64,000 nucleotides of DNA, taken from NCBI RefSeq assembly GCF_021044775.1, contig NZ_JAJNOQ010000002.1, positions 248,001-312,000 of the forward strand. Reading direction: 5' to 3'. A program made the translations under genes and the position numbers. How positions within the stretch are numbered: position 1 is the first letter of the stretch; each line of letters opens with the position of its first letter. The notes beneath the pieces are model-generated. The model was given only the letters and a program-made list of their open reading frames with translations. It was not told where the DNA came from and ran no database searches. Shown in pieces: positions 20,295-28,430 of the stretch. The stretch is from Paraeggerthella hominis (lineage in GTDB: Bacteria; Actinomycetota; Coriobacteriia; Coriobacteriales; Eggerthellaceae).

Positions 20295-21260
20295 GTGGGA
20301 CTATTCGATAGTCTTAAACGAGACAAAAAGCCAGCCGAGACTGTCAAGCGTGACGAAACCATACTTGTTGAGGATGATTTGTCGATCGATCATATAGAAG
20401 TGGTTGAGCGAGAGGTTCCCGCTAAAGTGGAGGAACCTGCTCCGCCGAAGCCTATCAAATCGTTCAAGGATAAGGCTCCGGTGAAGCATGTGGTTGGTCA
20501 AACCAAGGTTATGGCCATTATCAACCAAAAAGGCGGCGTCGGTAAATCTACGACGGCGATCAACCTTTCAGCTGCTCTAGGAGAGCTTGGCAAGCAGGTT
20601 TTGCTCGTTGATTTGGACCCTCAAGGGAATTCCTCAAGCGGCTTGGGCATCGAGAAGAGCCAGGTGTCCAACTGTATTTACGATGTCCTGCTCAATGATG
20701 TGCCTATCGAGAACGTGATCATTCCCGATGTATGCGACGGTCTTGACGTCATTCCAGCTACCATCAACCTTGCTGGCGCTGAAGTCGAGCTTGTCTCCGA
20801 GATGGCACGAGAGAACCGTTTGAAAGACTCCGTTGGAAGTCTGCGCGGCAAGTACGACTACGTTTTCATAGATTGTCCGCCTTCCCTTGGGCTTCTTACC
20901 GTGAACGCATTAGTAGCTGCGGACAAGCTGCTTATTCCTATCCAGTGTGAGTTCTATGCACTGGAAGGTGTGACAAAACTTCTTGATTCAATGAAACGTG
21001 TCAAAACTCGCCTTAATCCTACTTTGGATATCTTCGGCGTGCTTTTGACTATGTACGATGGACGTACCACGCTCTCGCGGCAGGTGGTAAGCGAGGTGCG
21101 CGGTTATTTTGGAAAAACTGTCTTTACGACATTGATCCCTCGTACCGTTAAGTTGTCCGAGGCACCAAGCTTCGGGCAGCCTATTACGCAGTACGACCCG
21201 TCGGGAAAAGGTGCTCAGTCGTATGTGGAGCTTGCAAAGGAAGTGATTCAGCGTGGCTAA
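20295..21260 (+). CDS. parA: Chromosome-partitioning ATPase ParA (Soj)
   Basis: A 321-residue ParA-family ATPase that forms a DNA-bound gradient pulling ParB-parS complexes apart. The deviant Walker A KGGVGKST begins near residue 79; DLDPQGN and FIDCPPSLG are the other family motifs. A charged N-terminal extension of about 70 residues precedes the ATPase core, longer than Soj. The GTG start at 20295 follows AAAGGGGG; upstream in-frame sequence is not ParA-like. A TATACT element at 20261 may be its -10. The stop overlaps the parB start, so the two are coupled. Confidence 0.96.
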   Translation: MGLFDSLKRDKKPAETVKRDETILVEDDLSIDHIEVVEREVPAKVEEPAPPKPIKSFKDKAPVKHVVGQTKVMAIINQKGGVGKSTTAINLSAALGELGKQVLLVDLDPQGNSSSGLGIEKSQVSNCIYDVLLNDVPIENVIIPDVCDGLDVIPATINLAGAEVELVSEMARENRLKDSVGSLRGKYDYVFIDCPPSLGLLTVNALVAADKLLIPIQCEFYALEGVTKLLDSMKRVKTRLNPTLDIFGVLLTMYDGRTTLSRQVVSEVRGYFGKTVFTTLIPRTVKLSEAPSFGQPITQYDPSGKGAQSYVELAKEVIQRG

Positions 21261-22308
21261 GTCGGCGAAAAGTGGTTTGGGACGAGGTCTGAACTCGCTG
21301 CTGGGAGGTGCTTTCGAAGAAGCGGCTCCTATCGAGTCCGCTCCGAAGCGGGTGTTGGTGGAAAATGAGCAAGAGGAAGCCCCCCGTCCTCCTCGTTCGG
21401 CACCGAGTGAACCGGCGCGTCCTCTTGACGATGCAAGCGTCAGAATCACCTCTTTTCCTGCTGAAGGCGAATCTATCGTCGAAGAAGGAAGCCAGGTAAC
21501 CATCAAAAGCGTGGTGCAACGTAATACGGACGAAGTTGCTATCGAGTCCATTAGCCCGAACCCCGATCAGCCTCGTACGAATTTCAAGCGCGAGGAATTG
21601 GAGGAGCTTGCTGCTTCCATCGAAAAAGACGGGTTGTTGCAGCCTATCCTGGTAAGGCCGCTCGGCCAGCAAACGTATCAGATCATAGCCGGAGAGCGCC
21701 GTTGGCAAGCGTGCAAGCTTGCTGGCTTGAAGAAGGTTCCCATTCGCATCAAGGAAGCTGACGACGATCGTTCTTTAGAGCTTGCACTTGTTGAGAACAT
21801 CCAGCGTTCCGATTTGAACCCTATCGAGGAAGCGTACGGGTATCGTCGCTTGATGGAGCGCTGCAACTTTACTCAGTCTGAAGTTGCGCAAGCTATGTCG
21901 AAGGGTCGCTCGACCGTTGCGAACGCGTTGAGGTTGCTTGAACTTCCTGAAGAAGCGCAGCAGCTTTTGTTCGAGGAGAAGATTACGGCAGGCCATGCTC
22001 GTGCGATTCTATCCATTCCGACCAAGGAAGGCCGTCAAAAGCTCACCGATAAGATTATTGCGGATAAGTTGACGGTGCGGGAAGCTGAAGCAATCGCGCG
22101 TTTGATGTCGGGTAAGAAGAACGAATCCGCTCAGCCGAAGGCTCCGCTGCCTAAAACTTACAAAACCGTCGCTCGTGCTTTGAAAGATGCTCTGCATACG
22201 AATGTAAGGGTTAAGTCGGTCAAAGGGAAGAATAAGATAGAAATCGAATTCAAAGACGAAGAGGATCTTGAAAGATTGTTCGAGGAGCTGCTTTCTAAGC
22301 CCTCATAA
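21253..22308 (+). CDS. parB: Chromosome-partitioning protein ParB (Spo0J)
   Basis: A 351-residue CTP-dependent DNA clamp that loads at parS. The N-terminus GLGRGLNSLLGG is the ParA-activating motif. A disordered linker follows, then the N-domain with NPDQPRTNF and the CTP-binding GERRWQACKLAG, ENIQRSDLNPIEEA, the helix-turn-helix TQSEVAQAMSKGRSTVANALRLL, and a C-terminal dimerisation domain. The GTG start overlaps the parA stop codon; AAGGAAG inside parA is the ribosome site. Ten parS copies nearby are its expected targets. Confidence 0.97.
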   Translation: MAKSAKSGLGRGLNSLLGGAFEEAAPIESAPKRVLVENEQEEAPRPPRSAPSEPARPLDDASVRITSFPAEGESIVEEGSQVTIKSVVQRNTDEVAIESISPNPDQPRTNFKREELEELAASIEKDGLLQPILVRPLGQQTYQIIAGERRWQACKLAGLKKVPIRIKEADDDRSLELALVENIQRSDLNPIEEAYGYRRLMERCNFTQSEVAQAMSKGRSTVANALRLLELPEEAQQLLFEEKITAGHARAILSIPTKEGRQKLTDKIIADKLTVREAEAIARLMSGKKNESAQPKAPLPKTYKTVARALKDALHTNVRVKSVKGKNKIEIEFKDEEDLERLFEELLSKPS

Positions 22309-22344
22309 TGATTTAGACGAGTCTGTACTCAAGAAACACCAATA

Positions 22345-22386
22345 TATGACGTTAGAAGGGCTTAGAAGAGCTCTTCTAACGTCATA
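22345..22386. terminator. Convergent palindrome between parB and rlmN
   Basis: TATGACGTTAGAAG (22345-22358) and its exact reverse complement (22373-22386) enclose a 14-base loop that itself contains AAGAGCTCTT. The stop codons of convergent parB and rlmN flank it, so a bidirectional terminator is the simplest reading, though T-tracts are weak. Confidence 0.65.
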
Positions 22387-22404
22387 GTACTTTAAATAGG
22401 TTAT

Positions 22405-23445
22405 CTATCCTTGGTTTTTATGATACGTATTTTTTAACTGTCCGCACGCTCCGTCGATATCGGAGCCGCGAGAATCACGCAAGGTAGCTTCGGTGCCGTG
22501 CTTCTGAATTTCACGGAGCCAGGTTTCAATGGTTTCCTGATCGCTCGGTTGAAAAACGGAATCGGGAACGGCGTTGATGGGAATCAGGTTGACATGGCAG
22601 TGAAGACCGGAGCAGAACTCTTTCAGTTTGGAAAGCTCTGCATTCGAATCGTTCACGCCTTCTATCATGATGTATTCCAACGTCACGCGACGGTTGGTTT
22701 TCTCGACGTACGACTGTAGCGCCTGCTTGAGGTTTTTAAGCTTGAAGCGATCGACTTTCGGCATAAGCAAATCGCGGGTGCCTTGTGCGGCGGAGTGAAG
22801 CGATACCGCAAGCGTGAACTGCTCGGGCTCCGTGGCGAACTTTTCTATACCGGGAAGTATGCCGCAGGTTGAAATGCTAATGTGGCGCGCGCCAATTCCG
22901 ACTGCCTTCGGGTCGTTGAGTATGCGCAGCGCGGCAAGCGTATTGTCGTAGTTAAGGAACGGTTCGCCCTGTCCCATGCCCACAGCGTTCGTGACCCGCG
23001 TTCCCGTGTCCTTCTGGATCAAGAGTATTTGGTCCACCATTTCACCCGGAAGGAGGTTCCTGGTGAACCCTTCCCTTCCCGTTGCGCAAAAGGCACATGC
23101 CATGCCGCACCCAGCTTGTGTCGAGAAGCATACTGTCAAACGATCTCCGCTTCTTGAGGGTATGGCAACCGTTTCGACGCACACGCCGTCTTCGTACGAT
23201 ATAAGGTATTTTCTGGTGCCGTCGCTCGATATTTGACGGTCAACTACCGAAGGAGCATCTATCGAGAACTTTTCAGCAAGAGATGATCTGAACGCTGCAG
23301 GGAGATTCGACATTTCATCAAACGACTGCACGTTGTGTGTATAGAGCCATTCGTAGAGTTGCTTTGCGCGGAATGCCGGCTGTCCCAGGTCTTTCACAAT
23401 CTGAGTAAGACCGTCGAGTGTATAAGCTTTAATTGAAGTATTCAT
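22405..23445 (-). CDS. rlmN: 23S rRNA (adenine-C2)-methyltransferase RlmN, radical SAM
   Basis: A 346-residue radical-SAM enzyme that methylates A2503 of 23S rRNA and A37 of some tRNAs. The cluster motif is CGMACAFCA, GMGQGEPFLNY is the GGE-like SAM motif, and the C-terminal DSRGSDIDGACGQL carries the methyl-carrying cysteine. I prefer the ATG at 23445 (MNTSIKAYTL): the other in-frame ATG at 23454 falls within a TATAATG sequence that looks like the -10 element, and no ribosome site exists. The seven-base gap between TATAAT and the ATG suggests a leaderless mRNA. Confidence 0.96.
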   Translation of the reverse strand: MNTSIKAYTLDGLTQIVKDLGQPAFRAKQLYEWLYTHNVQSFDEMSNLPAAFRSSLAEKFSIDAPSVVDRQISSDGTRKYLISYEDGVCVETVAIPSRSGDRLTVCFSTQAGCGMACAFCATGREGFTRNLLPGEMVDQILLIQKDTGTRVTNAVGMGQGEPFLNYDNTLAALRILNDPKAVGIGARHISISTCGILPGIEKFATEPEQFTLAVSLHSAAQGTRDLLMPKVDRFKLKNLKQALQSYVEKTNRRVTLEYIMIEGVNDSNAELSKLKEFCSGLHCHVNLIPINAVPDSVFQPSDQETIETWLREIQKHGTEATLRDSRGSDIDGACGQLKNTYHKNQG

Positions 23446-23449
23446 GCCG

Positions 23450-23455
23450 GTCATT
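23450..23455 (-). promoter_or_regulatory. -10 element of rlmN, adjacent to parS
   Basis: TATAAT on the minus strand lies seven bases before the rlmN ATG at 23445 and five bases from parS site 5, which fills most of the -35 to -10 spacer. Confidence 0.6.
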
Positions 23456-23460
23456 ATACA

Positions 23461-23476
23461 TGTTTCACGTGAAACA
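23461..23476. other. parS site 5
   Basis: Exact TGTTTCACGTGAAACA in the divergent rlmN-ddl promoter region. Confidence 0.92.
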
Positions 23477-23564
23477 TTGCTCCTCTCGCACCATGGTTTT
23501 CGCTCGGTGTTGCTCGTTTTGCTATACTGCTGACGTTCGTATCCATAGGGTGAAAGAAGGACGC

Positions 23565-24509
23565 ATGTCTGAATGCTTCGATCCGCGCGAGTGTCGCGTG
23601 GCGTTGCTTGCCGGGGGAAAAAGCGGGGAGCGAGAGATATCGTTGGCTTCTGGAGAAGGGGCTTCCCAAGCTCTGAAAGAAGCGGGATTTAACGTGACCG
23701 TCCTTGATCCTGCTGAGAAAGAGGATTTGAAGCGTCTGATCGACGAACCTTTCGATGTTGCATTCCTATGCTTGCACGGAAAACTTGGCGAAGACGGCAC
23801 GGTGCAGGGCTTCTTGGAAGTGATTGGGCTTCCTTATATTGGCTCAGGGGTGTGGTCAAGCTCCTTGGCCATGGATAAGGCGAAAGCGAAGTTGTACTAT
23901 CAGCAGCACGATATTCCTACGCCTCCTTCCGTGACGGTTCGCGCAGGCGATTCCGTAGACGCTCGTCAGGTTATCGCTTTTCTTGGGGATCACTGCGTGG
24001 TGAAGCCTGGTACGGAAGGCAGCGCGCTCGGTGTGTTCATCGTCGAGGGAGAGCAAGCTATTCTGGATGCGGTGGAAAAGGCGCTCGAGATAGATGATGA
24101 GGTCCTTATCGAACGGTACGTCAAAGGCACCGAGCTGACTGTTGCGGTTATCGGAGGGGATGATCTACAGGCTCTTCCGATTATCGAAATCGTTCCGAAA
24201 AGCGACTTTTATGATTTTGAATCGAAGTACGCTCCCGGAGGGTCGCAGCATATCTGCCCTGCTCTGCTTTCTGACGAGACGACGAACATGGTGCAGAAGC
24301 TAGCTATCGAAGCGCACAAGGCCCTTGGATGCGATGGTGTTTCGCGCTCCGATTTCATTTTGGAAGAAGATGGGTCGTGCTGGATTCTGGAAACCAATAC
24401 GATTCCTGGCATGACCGGCACCTCGCTTTTGCCGGATGCTGGCAGGGCGGCGGGGATTTCCTTCCCTGACTTGTGCACGAAGTTGGTACAGTACGCGCTT
24501 CGCGCCTAA
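23565..24509 (+). CDS. ddl: D-alanine--D-alanine ligase
   Basis: A 314-residue ATP-grasp enzyme making D-Ala-D-Ala for peptidoglycan. Motifs include LLAGGKSGEREISLASG, CLHGKLGEDGTVQGFLE, VKPGTEGSALGVF and the C-terminal LETNTIPGMTGTSLLP. In the omega-loop segment FYDFESKY the final Tyr, equivalent to E. coli DdlB Tyr-216, is kept, which predicts a D-Ala-D-Ala rather than a D-Ala-D-Lac product. The ATG at 23565 follows AGAAGGA; TATACT at 23523 may be the -10. It stands alone, divergent from rlmN. Confidence 0.96.
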   Translation: MSECFDPRECRVALLAGGKSGEREISLASGEGASQALKEAGFNVTVLDPAEKEDLKRLIDEPFDVAFLCLHGKLGEDGTVQGFLEVIGLPYIGSGVWSSSLAMDKAKAKLYYQQHDIPTPPSVTVRAGDSVDARQVIAFLGDHCVVKPGTEGSALGVFIVEGEQAILDAVEKALEIDDEVLIERYVKGTELTVAVIGGDDLQALPIIEIVPKSDFYDFESKYAPGGSQHICPALLSDETTNMVQKLAIEAHKALGCDGVSRSDFILEEDGSCWILETNTIPGMTGTSLLPDAGRAAGISFPDLCTKLVQYALRA

Positions 24510-24526
24510 ACTTTCAACGGTGGGGT

Positions 24527-24565
24527 AAAAAATAGGGCGAGGTCACGAACCTCGCCCTATTTTTT
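24527..24565. terminator. Bidirectional terminator after ddl
   Basis: A 17-bp perfect stem with AAAAAA and TTTTTT at its ends and a CACGA loop, between the ddl stop and the convergent membrane-protein gene. Confidence 0.93.
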
Positions 24566-24575
24566 CTGCAAGCGT

Positions 24576-25220
24576 TTACAGTATTCCGCAGGATTTCAAT
24601 CCGAACAACGCTAAGGCGACGATTGCAAGAAGGAATATCCAGCTTACCGCATAGCACCCCTTGTTTCCCTTGCGCCCTTGCTCGATCAGCTTCTCGCTCA
24701 TTTTGCGGCGGCTTTTCATAATGACGGTTCCAGGCTTTTTCTCAGGAAGCGGCACGGTGTCTTTCGGTTGCCATGATCCTTCGCTTTCGACAATCTGCTG
24801 CACTGCTTGATCGCCGAATGAGACATCGGGGCGAACCCCGTCCGCCAAGCGCGCCGAGATTCCCTGTATGAAGGAACTCATAGGCTGCTCAAGCTCATTC
24901 TCGTAGCAAACGAGCGCGACTTGTCCCCAGTAATGGCCTGGATCGGGCGCGTCGGTGAACGCTATGAAAGACAGGATCGCCTTGAGGTTCCACCCGCGAG
25001 CAACGAGGATGCTGAGCGTGCGAGAAGTCTCTTCGTCAAGATATCCGATAAGCCCGCCGAAACGGTTCTTCAGCCAGGCAACGTTCTTCTTGTCCCGAAC
25101 GATGAACTCTAGTTCGAACACATCGCCAACCAGGTTGTCGGCGCCAAGCAGCGCCGCTGCATCCTTCTTGGATTTTGTCTCGAATCGAGCGTATGTTCCG
25201 AAATAGCGTTCCGCCTGCAT
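24576..25220 (-). CDS. Tail-anchored protein of unknown function
   Basis: I do not recognise this 214-residue protein. Residues about 5-120 look like a compact mixed alpha/beta domain (FELEFIVRDKKNVAWLKN, GGLIGYLDEETSRTL, WGQVALVCYENE). A helical section and a basic segment (MKSRRKMSEKLIEQGRKG) follow, and the C-terminus is one membrane helix (SWIFLLAIVALALFGLKSCGIL) ending right after it. That is the topology of a tail-anchored protein facing the cytoplasm. The ATG at 25220 follows GTAGAGGAG. It is divergent from the exonuclease-helicase gene and shares a terminator with ddl. A HIRAN-like fold crossed my mind from GYLDEE, but the match is too weak to call. Confidence 0.7.
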   Translation of the reverse strand: MQAERYFGTYARFETKSKKDAAALLGADNLVGDVFELEFIVRDKKNVAWLKNRFGGLIGYLDEETSRTLSILVARGWNLKAILSFIAFTDAPDPGHYWGQVALVCYENELEQPMSSFIQGISARLADGVRPDVSFGDQAVQQIVESEGSWQPKDTVPLPEKKPGTVIMKSRRKMSEKLIEQGRKGNKGCYAVSWIFLLAIVALALFGLKSCGIL

Positions 25221-25319
25221 CTTTTCTCCTCTACCATGGTATAGCTCAGGGTGTGTCGGGCGTGTAATCACCGTGTTTTAGGTTTGTGCGATCCTATGAT
25301 AGATGATAGGCTGATAGCT

Positions 25320-28300
25320 ATGGATAATCAAAGTATGCTCAAGCAGGATACCCTGCAAAGTTTCATAAGCGATGGAACACCCCAGCCCGTGTGCGACCGT
25401 TACGCATTGCTCCCTTCGTGGGCGGAATCCCTTGATTTCGGCGAACTTGACCGTAACGTGGTTGTGCTTGATACGGAAACGACGGGGTTCTCGTACAATC
25501 ACGATGAACTGACCCAAATTGCCGCTGCTCGCTTCGAGCAGGGCGAGATAGTGGATTGGTTCATCACGTTCGTGAATCCGGGTAAGCCTATTCCGGAAGA
25601 AGTGGCTCGTCTGACCGATATCCACGATAGCGATGTTGCTGAAGCCCCTTCCCCTGAAGAGGCGCTTGCTGCACTGGTGTCGTTCGTCGGCGATGCAAGC
25701 GTGGTTGCTCATAACGTTGATTTCGATCGCACGTTCACGACGCGTCATCCCAGCGGGTATCCGCTTCTGGAGAACACTTGGATCGACTCTCTTGATCTTG
25801 CTCGCATAGCTTTACCGCGCTTGAAGTCTCATCGGCTTTTAGATCTTGTGCGAGCTTTCGGCGCACCGCTTTCCACTCATCGCGCCGATGCGGACGTGGC
25901 GGCCACCTGCGCGATGTATCGCATCCTTCTTGCTGGCGTGGCGGCTATGCCTCCTGCGCTTGTGAGGGAAATTGCTCAAATGGCAACCCCTGACCAGTGG
26001 TCTACGCAGGTTGTGTTCGATCGTATTGCCGATCTTCAATCGAGCTCAGCGTACAGCAAGGTCTTTTCCAGCCTTTGGAACGATGTTTCACGTGAAACAT
26101 CGTCGAATGCCGCCGTTGAGCCCGATGATGTTTCACGTGAAACATCACCGCTTGATGCAAAGCACCACTTCTCCCTTCGTGCTTTGAGAAGGGATCGACT
26201 GGGTAAAAAAGAGCATGCTCCTAAGGTGGATGCAGACGATATAGCCTCCAATCCCCAACGAGAGCTTGTGTTTCCTTCGCAGGAAGCTATCGACCAAGCG
26301 TTTTCCGAGCAGGGACTTGTTGGAGCTTTGTACGGCGATTTCGAGCGGCGCAAAGAGCAGCGCATTATGGCTGAAGCCGTGCGCGATGCGTTTGCCAGTT
26401 CGGAAAATCTTATTGTCGAAGCGGGTACGGGCGTTGGAAAGTCGATGGCTTATCTGGTGCCGGCTGCGCTTACGGCGCAGGCGAACAACATTACGGTAGG
26501 CGTTGCGACGAAAACCAACGCACTGCTTGATCAGCTGGTGTACCATGAGCTTCCTGCGCTCGCCGAAGCGCTTCATACGGTGAATCCCGAGAGGCCGCTG
26601 TTGACGTATGCCCCGTTGAAGGGATTCTCTCATTACCCGTGCCTGCGGCGCATAGATCGCATTGTGTCTGATGGCCCTCAGATGAGGCTTGTGAATGGTA
26701 AGGAGCAAACTCAGGCTCCGGCGCTCGCGGCTCTTCTTTCTTATGTGGAGCAAACCTCGTACGACGACATGGACGGGTTGAAAATCGATTATCGAGTACT
26801 GCCCCGTCGAGCGGTAACCACGACGAGCCATGATTGTCTTCGCCGTAAATGCCCTTACTTCGGAACGTCTTGTTTTGTGCACGGGTCTCGCCGGCGCGCC
26901 GAGGCGGCCGATATCGTTGTGACCAATCATAGTCTTCTCTTTTGCGATTTAGTGGCCGATGGCGGGTTGCTTCCCTCTATTCGATACTGGGTGGTGGACG
27001 AGGCTCACGGGGCTGAATCGGAAGCGCGCCGAGCTTTTTCGGTTTCTCTGGCTGCTGAGGATATTACGCGTCTTGCTCATCGCGCCGGTGCTGACGAAGC
27101 TTCCCGTAACGTGTTCGTTCGAGCCGAGCGCCGCGTGGTGGTTTCCGGAAGCGAAGAAGGAAGCTCCCTGTTCTATGCGTTGACCAGTAAAGCTCGAGCT
27201 GCCGGGAAAACGTATGCCGAAGCTGCGCAGGAATTCGCTTCCCACATGAAAGACCTGCTGTTCTTCGATCAGAACAAACGAGGACGAGGGTACGAAACCG
27301 TAGAACTCTGGATCAATAACGATATTCGCAACAGCGCTACGTTCGGTCAAGTTACATTGCTGGGGCGGGCTATGTCGGATGCTGCGGAAAAGCTGGTGGC
27401 CGCATGCCAAAATCTGGTTGCGTATCTGGAAGAGGTTGACGGGGCGGCTGAAATTCAGCGCGAGATCGCATCGATGGCTATCGAGCTGAAAGAACAGATC
27501 GATTCCGTTGACATCATATTGACTAAAGCGCCCGAATCCTGCGCATACTCCGCAACAATCAATCGCAAGAAAGACCGCGTTGCCGAAAAGCTTGAAGCGC
27601 TGATGGTCAACATGGGCGCGATTATGAACGAGACCTTGTTCGCGAAAACCCACTCAGTGGTGTTTGCTTCGGCCACGCTGTCGGTTGATGGAAAATTCAC
27701 TGCGTTTGAGAACTCGCTCGGGCTGAACGAAACCGAATTCTCGCAATCCAGGACTTGCAAGCTTGATTCGAGCTACGACTACGACGGCCATATGACAGTG
27801 TACGTTGTTGACGATATGCCCGAACCGAGCGACGCAGCCTACCTTTCTTCGTTGCAGCGCCTTCTGGTGGACGTTCATCGTGCGCAGCAGGGGTCTATGC
27901 TGACGCTGTTCACGAATCGTCGCGAAATGGAGAAGTGCTTCGACGAAGTTAGTCCGCAGCTTAAAGAAGACGATCTCCGTGTTGTCTGCCAGAAATGGGG
28001 CGTGTCGGTAAAGGGACTTCGCGATGATTTCCTTGCCGACGAACATCTATCGCTGTTCGCTCTCAAGAGCTTTTGGGAAGGGTTCGATGCTCCCGGGGCT
28101 ACGTTGAAGGGCGTGATTATTCCTAAGCTGCCGTTCTCCAAACCTACTGACCCCTTATCGTGCGAGCGCGCGGCGCGCGACGATCAGGCATGGCGCCGTT
28201 ACGTGCTTCCCGCTGCTGTCCTTGAAACGAAGCAAGCGGCAGGAAGGCTTATTCGCAAGGCCGAGGACGAAGGCGTGCTTATTCTTGCTGATAAGCGATT

Positions 28301-28409
28301 GCTTACCAAGAGCTATGGCAAGGCTTTTTTGAATTCTCTACCAAGCCGAACTATCAAAATCATGTCCGCGCGCGAGATAGCGGACGATGTGCGGCGCGGT
28401 CGTGCGTGA
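25320..28409 (+). CDS. DnaQ-type exonuclease fused to a DinG/XPD-type helicase
   Basis: A protein of 1029 residues from the chosen start. The N-terminal DEDDh 3'-5' exonuclease has ExoI VLDTETTG (near residue 51), ExoII VVAHNVDFDR and ExoIII THRADADVA. After a linker, a superfamily-2 helicase follows: Walker A EAGTGVGKS (about 367-375), iron-sulfur cysteines around CLRRKCPYFGTSC, Walker B VVDEAHG (near 559) and C-terminal motifs GFDAPG and KQAAGRLIR. B. subtilis DinG has the same exonuclease-helicase fusion. The linker contains two in-frame parS palindromes, each translated as DVSRETS. Start is uncertain: ATGs at 25296, 25320 and 25335 are possible; a TATGAT at 25295 favours 25320 or later. 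Confidence 0.9.
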   Translation: MDNQSMLKQDTLQSFISDGTPQPVCDRYALLPSWAESLDFGELDRNVVVLDTETTGFSYNHDELTQIAAARFEQGEIVDWFITFVNPGKPIPEEVARLTDIHDSDVAEAPSPEEALAALVSFVGDASVVAHNVDFDRTFTTRHPSGYPLLENTWIDSLDLARIALPRLKSHRLLDLVRAFGAPLSTHRADADVAATCAMYRILLAGVAAMPPALVREIAQMATPDQWSTQVVFDRIADLQSSSAYSKVFSSLWNDVSRETSSNAAVEPDDVSRETSPLDAKHHFSLRALRRDRLGKKEHAPKVDADDIASNPQRELVFPSQEAIDQAFSEQGLVGALYGDFERRKEQRIMAEAVRDAFASSENLIVEAGTGVGKSMAYLVPAALTAQANNITVGVATKTNALLDQLVYHELPALAEALHTVNPERPLLTYAPLKGFSHYPCLRRIDRIVSDGPQMRLVNGKEQTQAPALAALLSYVEQTSYDDMDGLKIDYRVLPRRAVTTTSHDCLRRKCPYFGTSCFVHGSRRRAEAADIVVTNHSLLFCDLVADGGLLPSIRYWVVDEAHGAESEARRAFSVSLAAEDITRLAHRAGADEASRNVFVRAERRVVVSGSEEGSSLFYALTSKARAAGKTYAEAAQEFASHMKDLLFFDQNKRGRGYETVELWINNDIRNSATFGQVTLLGRAMSDAAEKLVAACQNLVAYLEEVDGAAEIQREIASMAIELKEQIDSVDIILTKAPESCAYSATINRKKDRVAEKLEALMVNMGAIMNETLFAKTHSVVFASATLSVDGKFTAFENSLGLNETEFSQSRTCKLDSSYDYDGHMTVYVVDDMPEPSDAAYLSSLQRLLVDVHRAQQGSMLTLFTNRREMEKCFDEVSPQLKEDDLRVVCQKWGVSVKGLRDDFLADEHLSLFALKSFWEGFDAPGATLKGVIIPKLPFSKPTDPLSCERAARDDQAWRRYVLPAAVLETKQAAGRLIRKAEDEGVLILADKRLLTKSYGKAFLNSLPSRTIKIMSAREIADDVRRGRA
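26084..26099. other. parS site 6 (inside helicase gene)
   Basis: Exact TGTTTCACGTGAAACA, translated in frame as part of DVSRETS. Confidence 0.92.
26129..26144. other. parS site 7 (inside helicase gene)
   Basis: Exact TGTTTCACGTGAAACA, 45 bp after site 6 and in the same frame, again encoding DVSRETS. Confidence 0.92.
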
Positions 28410-28430
28410 TCTAAGCTGCGACGGGGTTGT

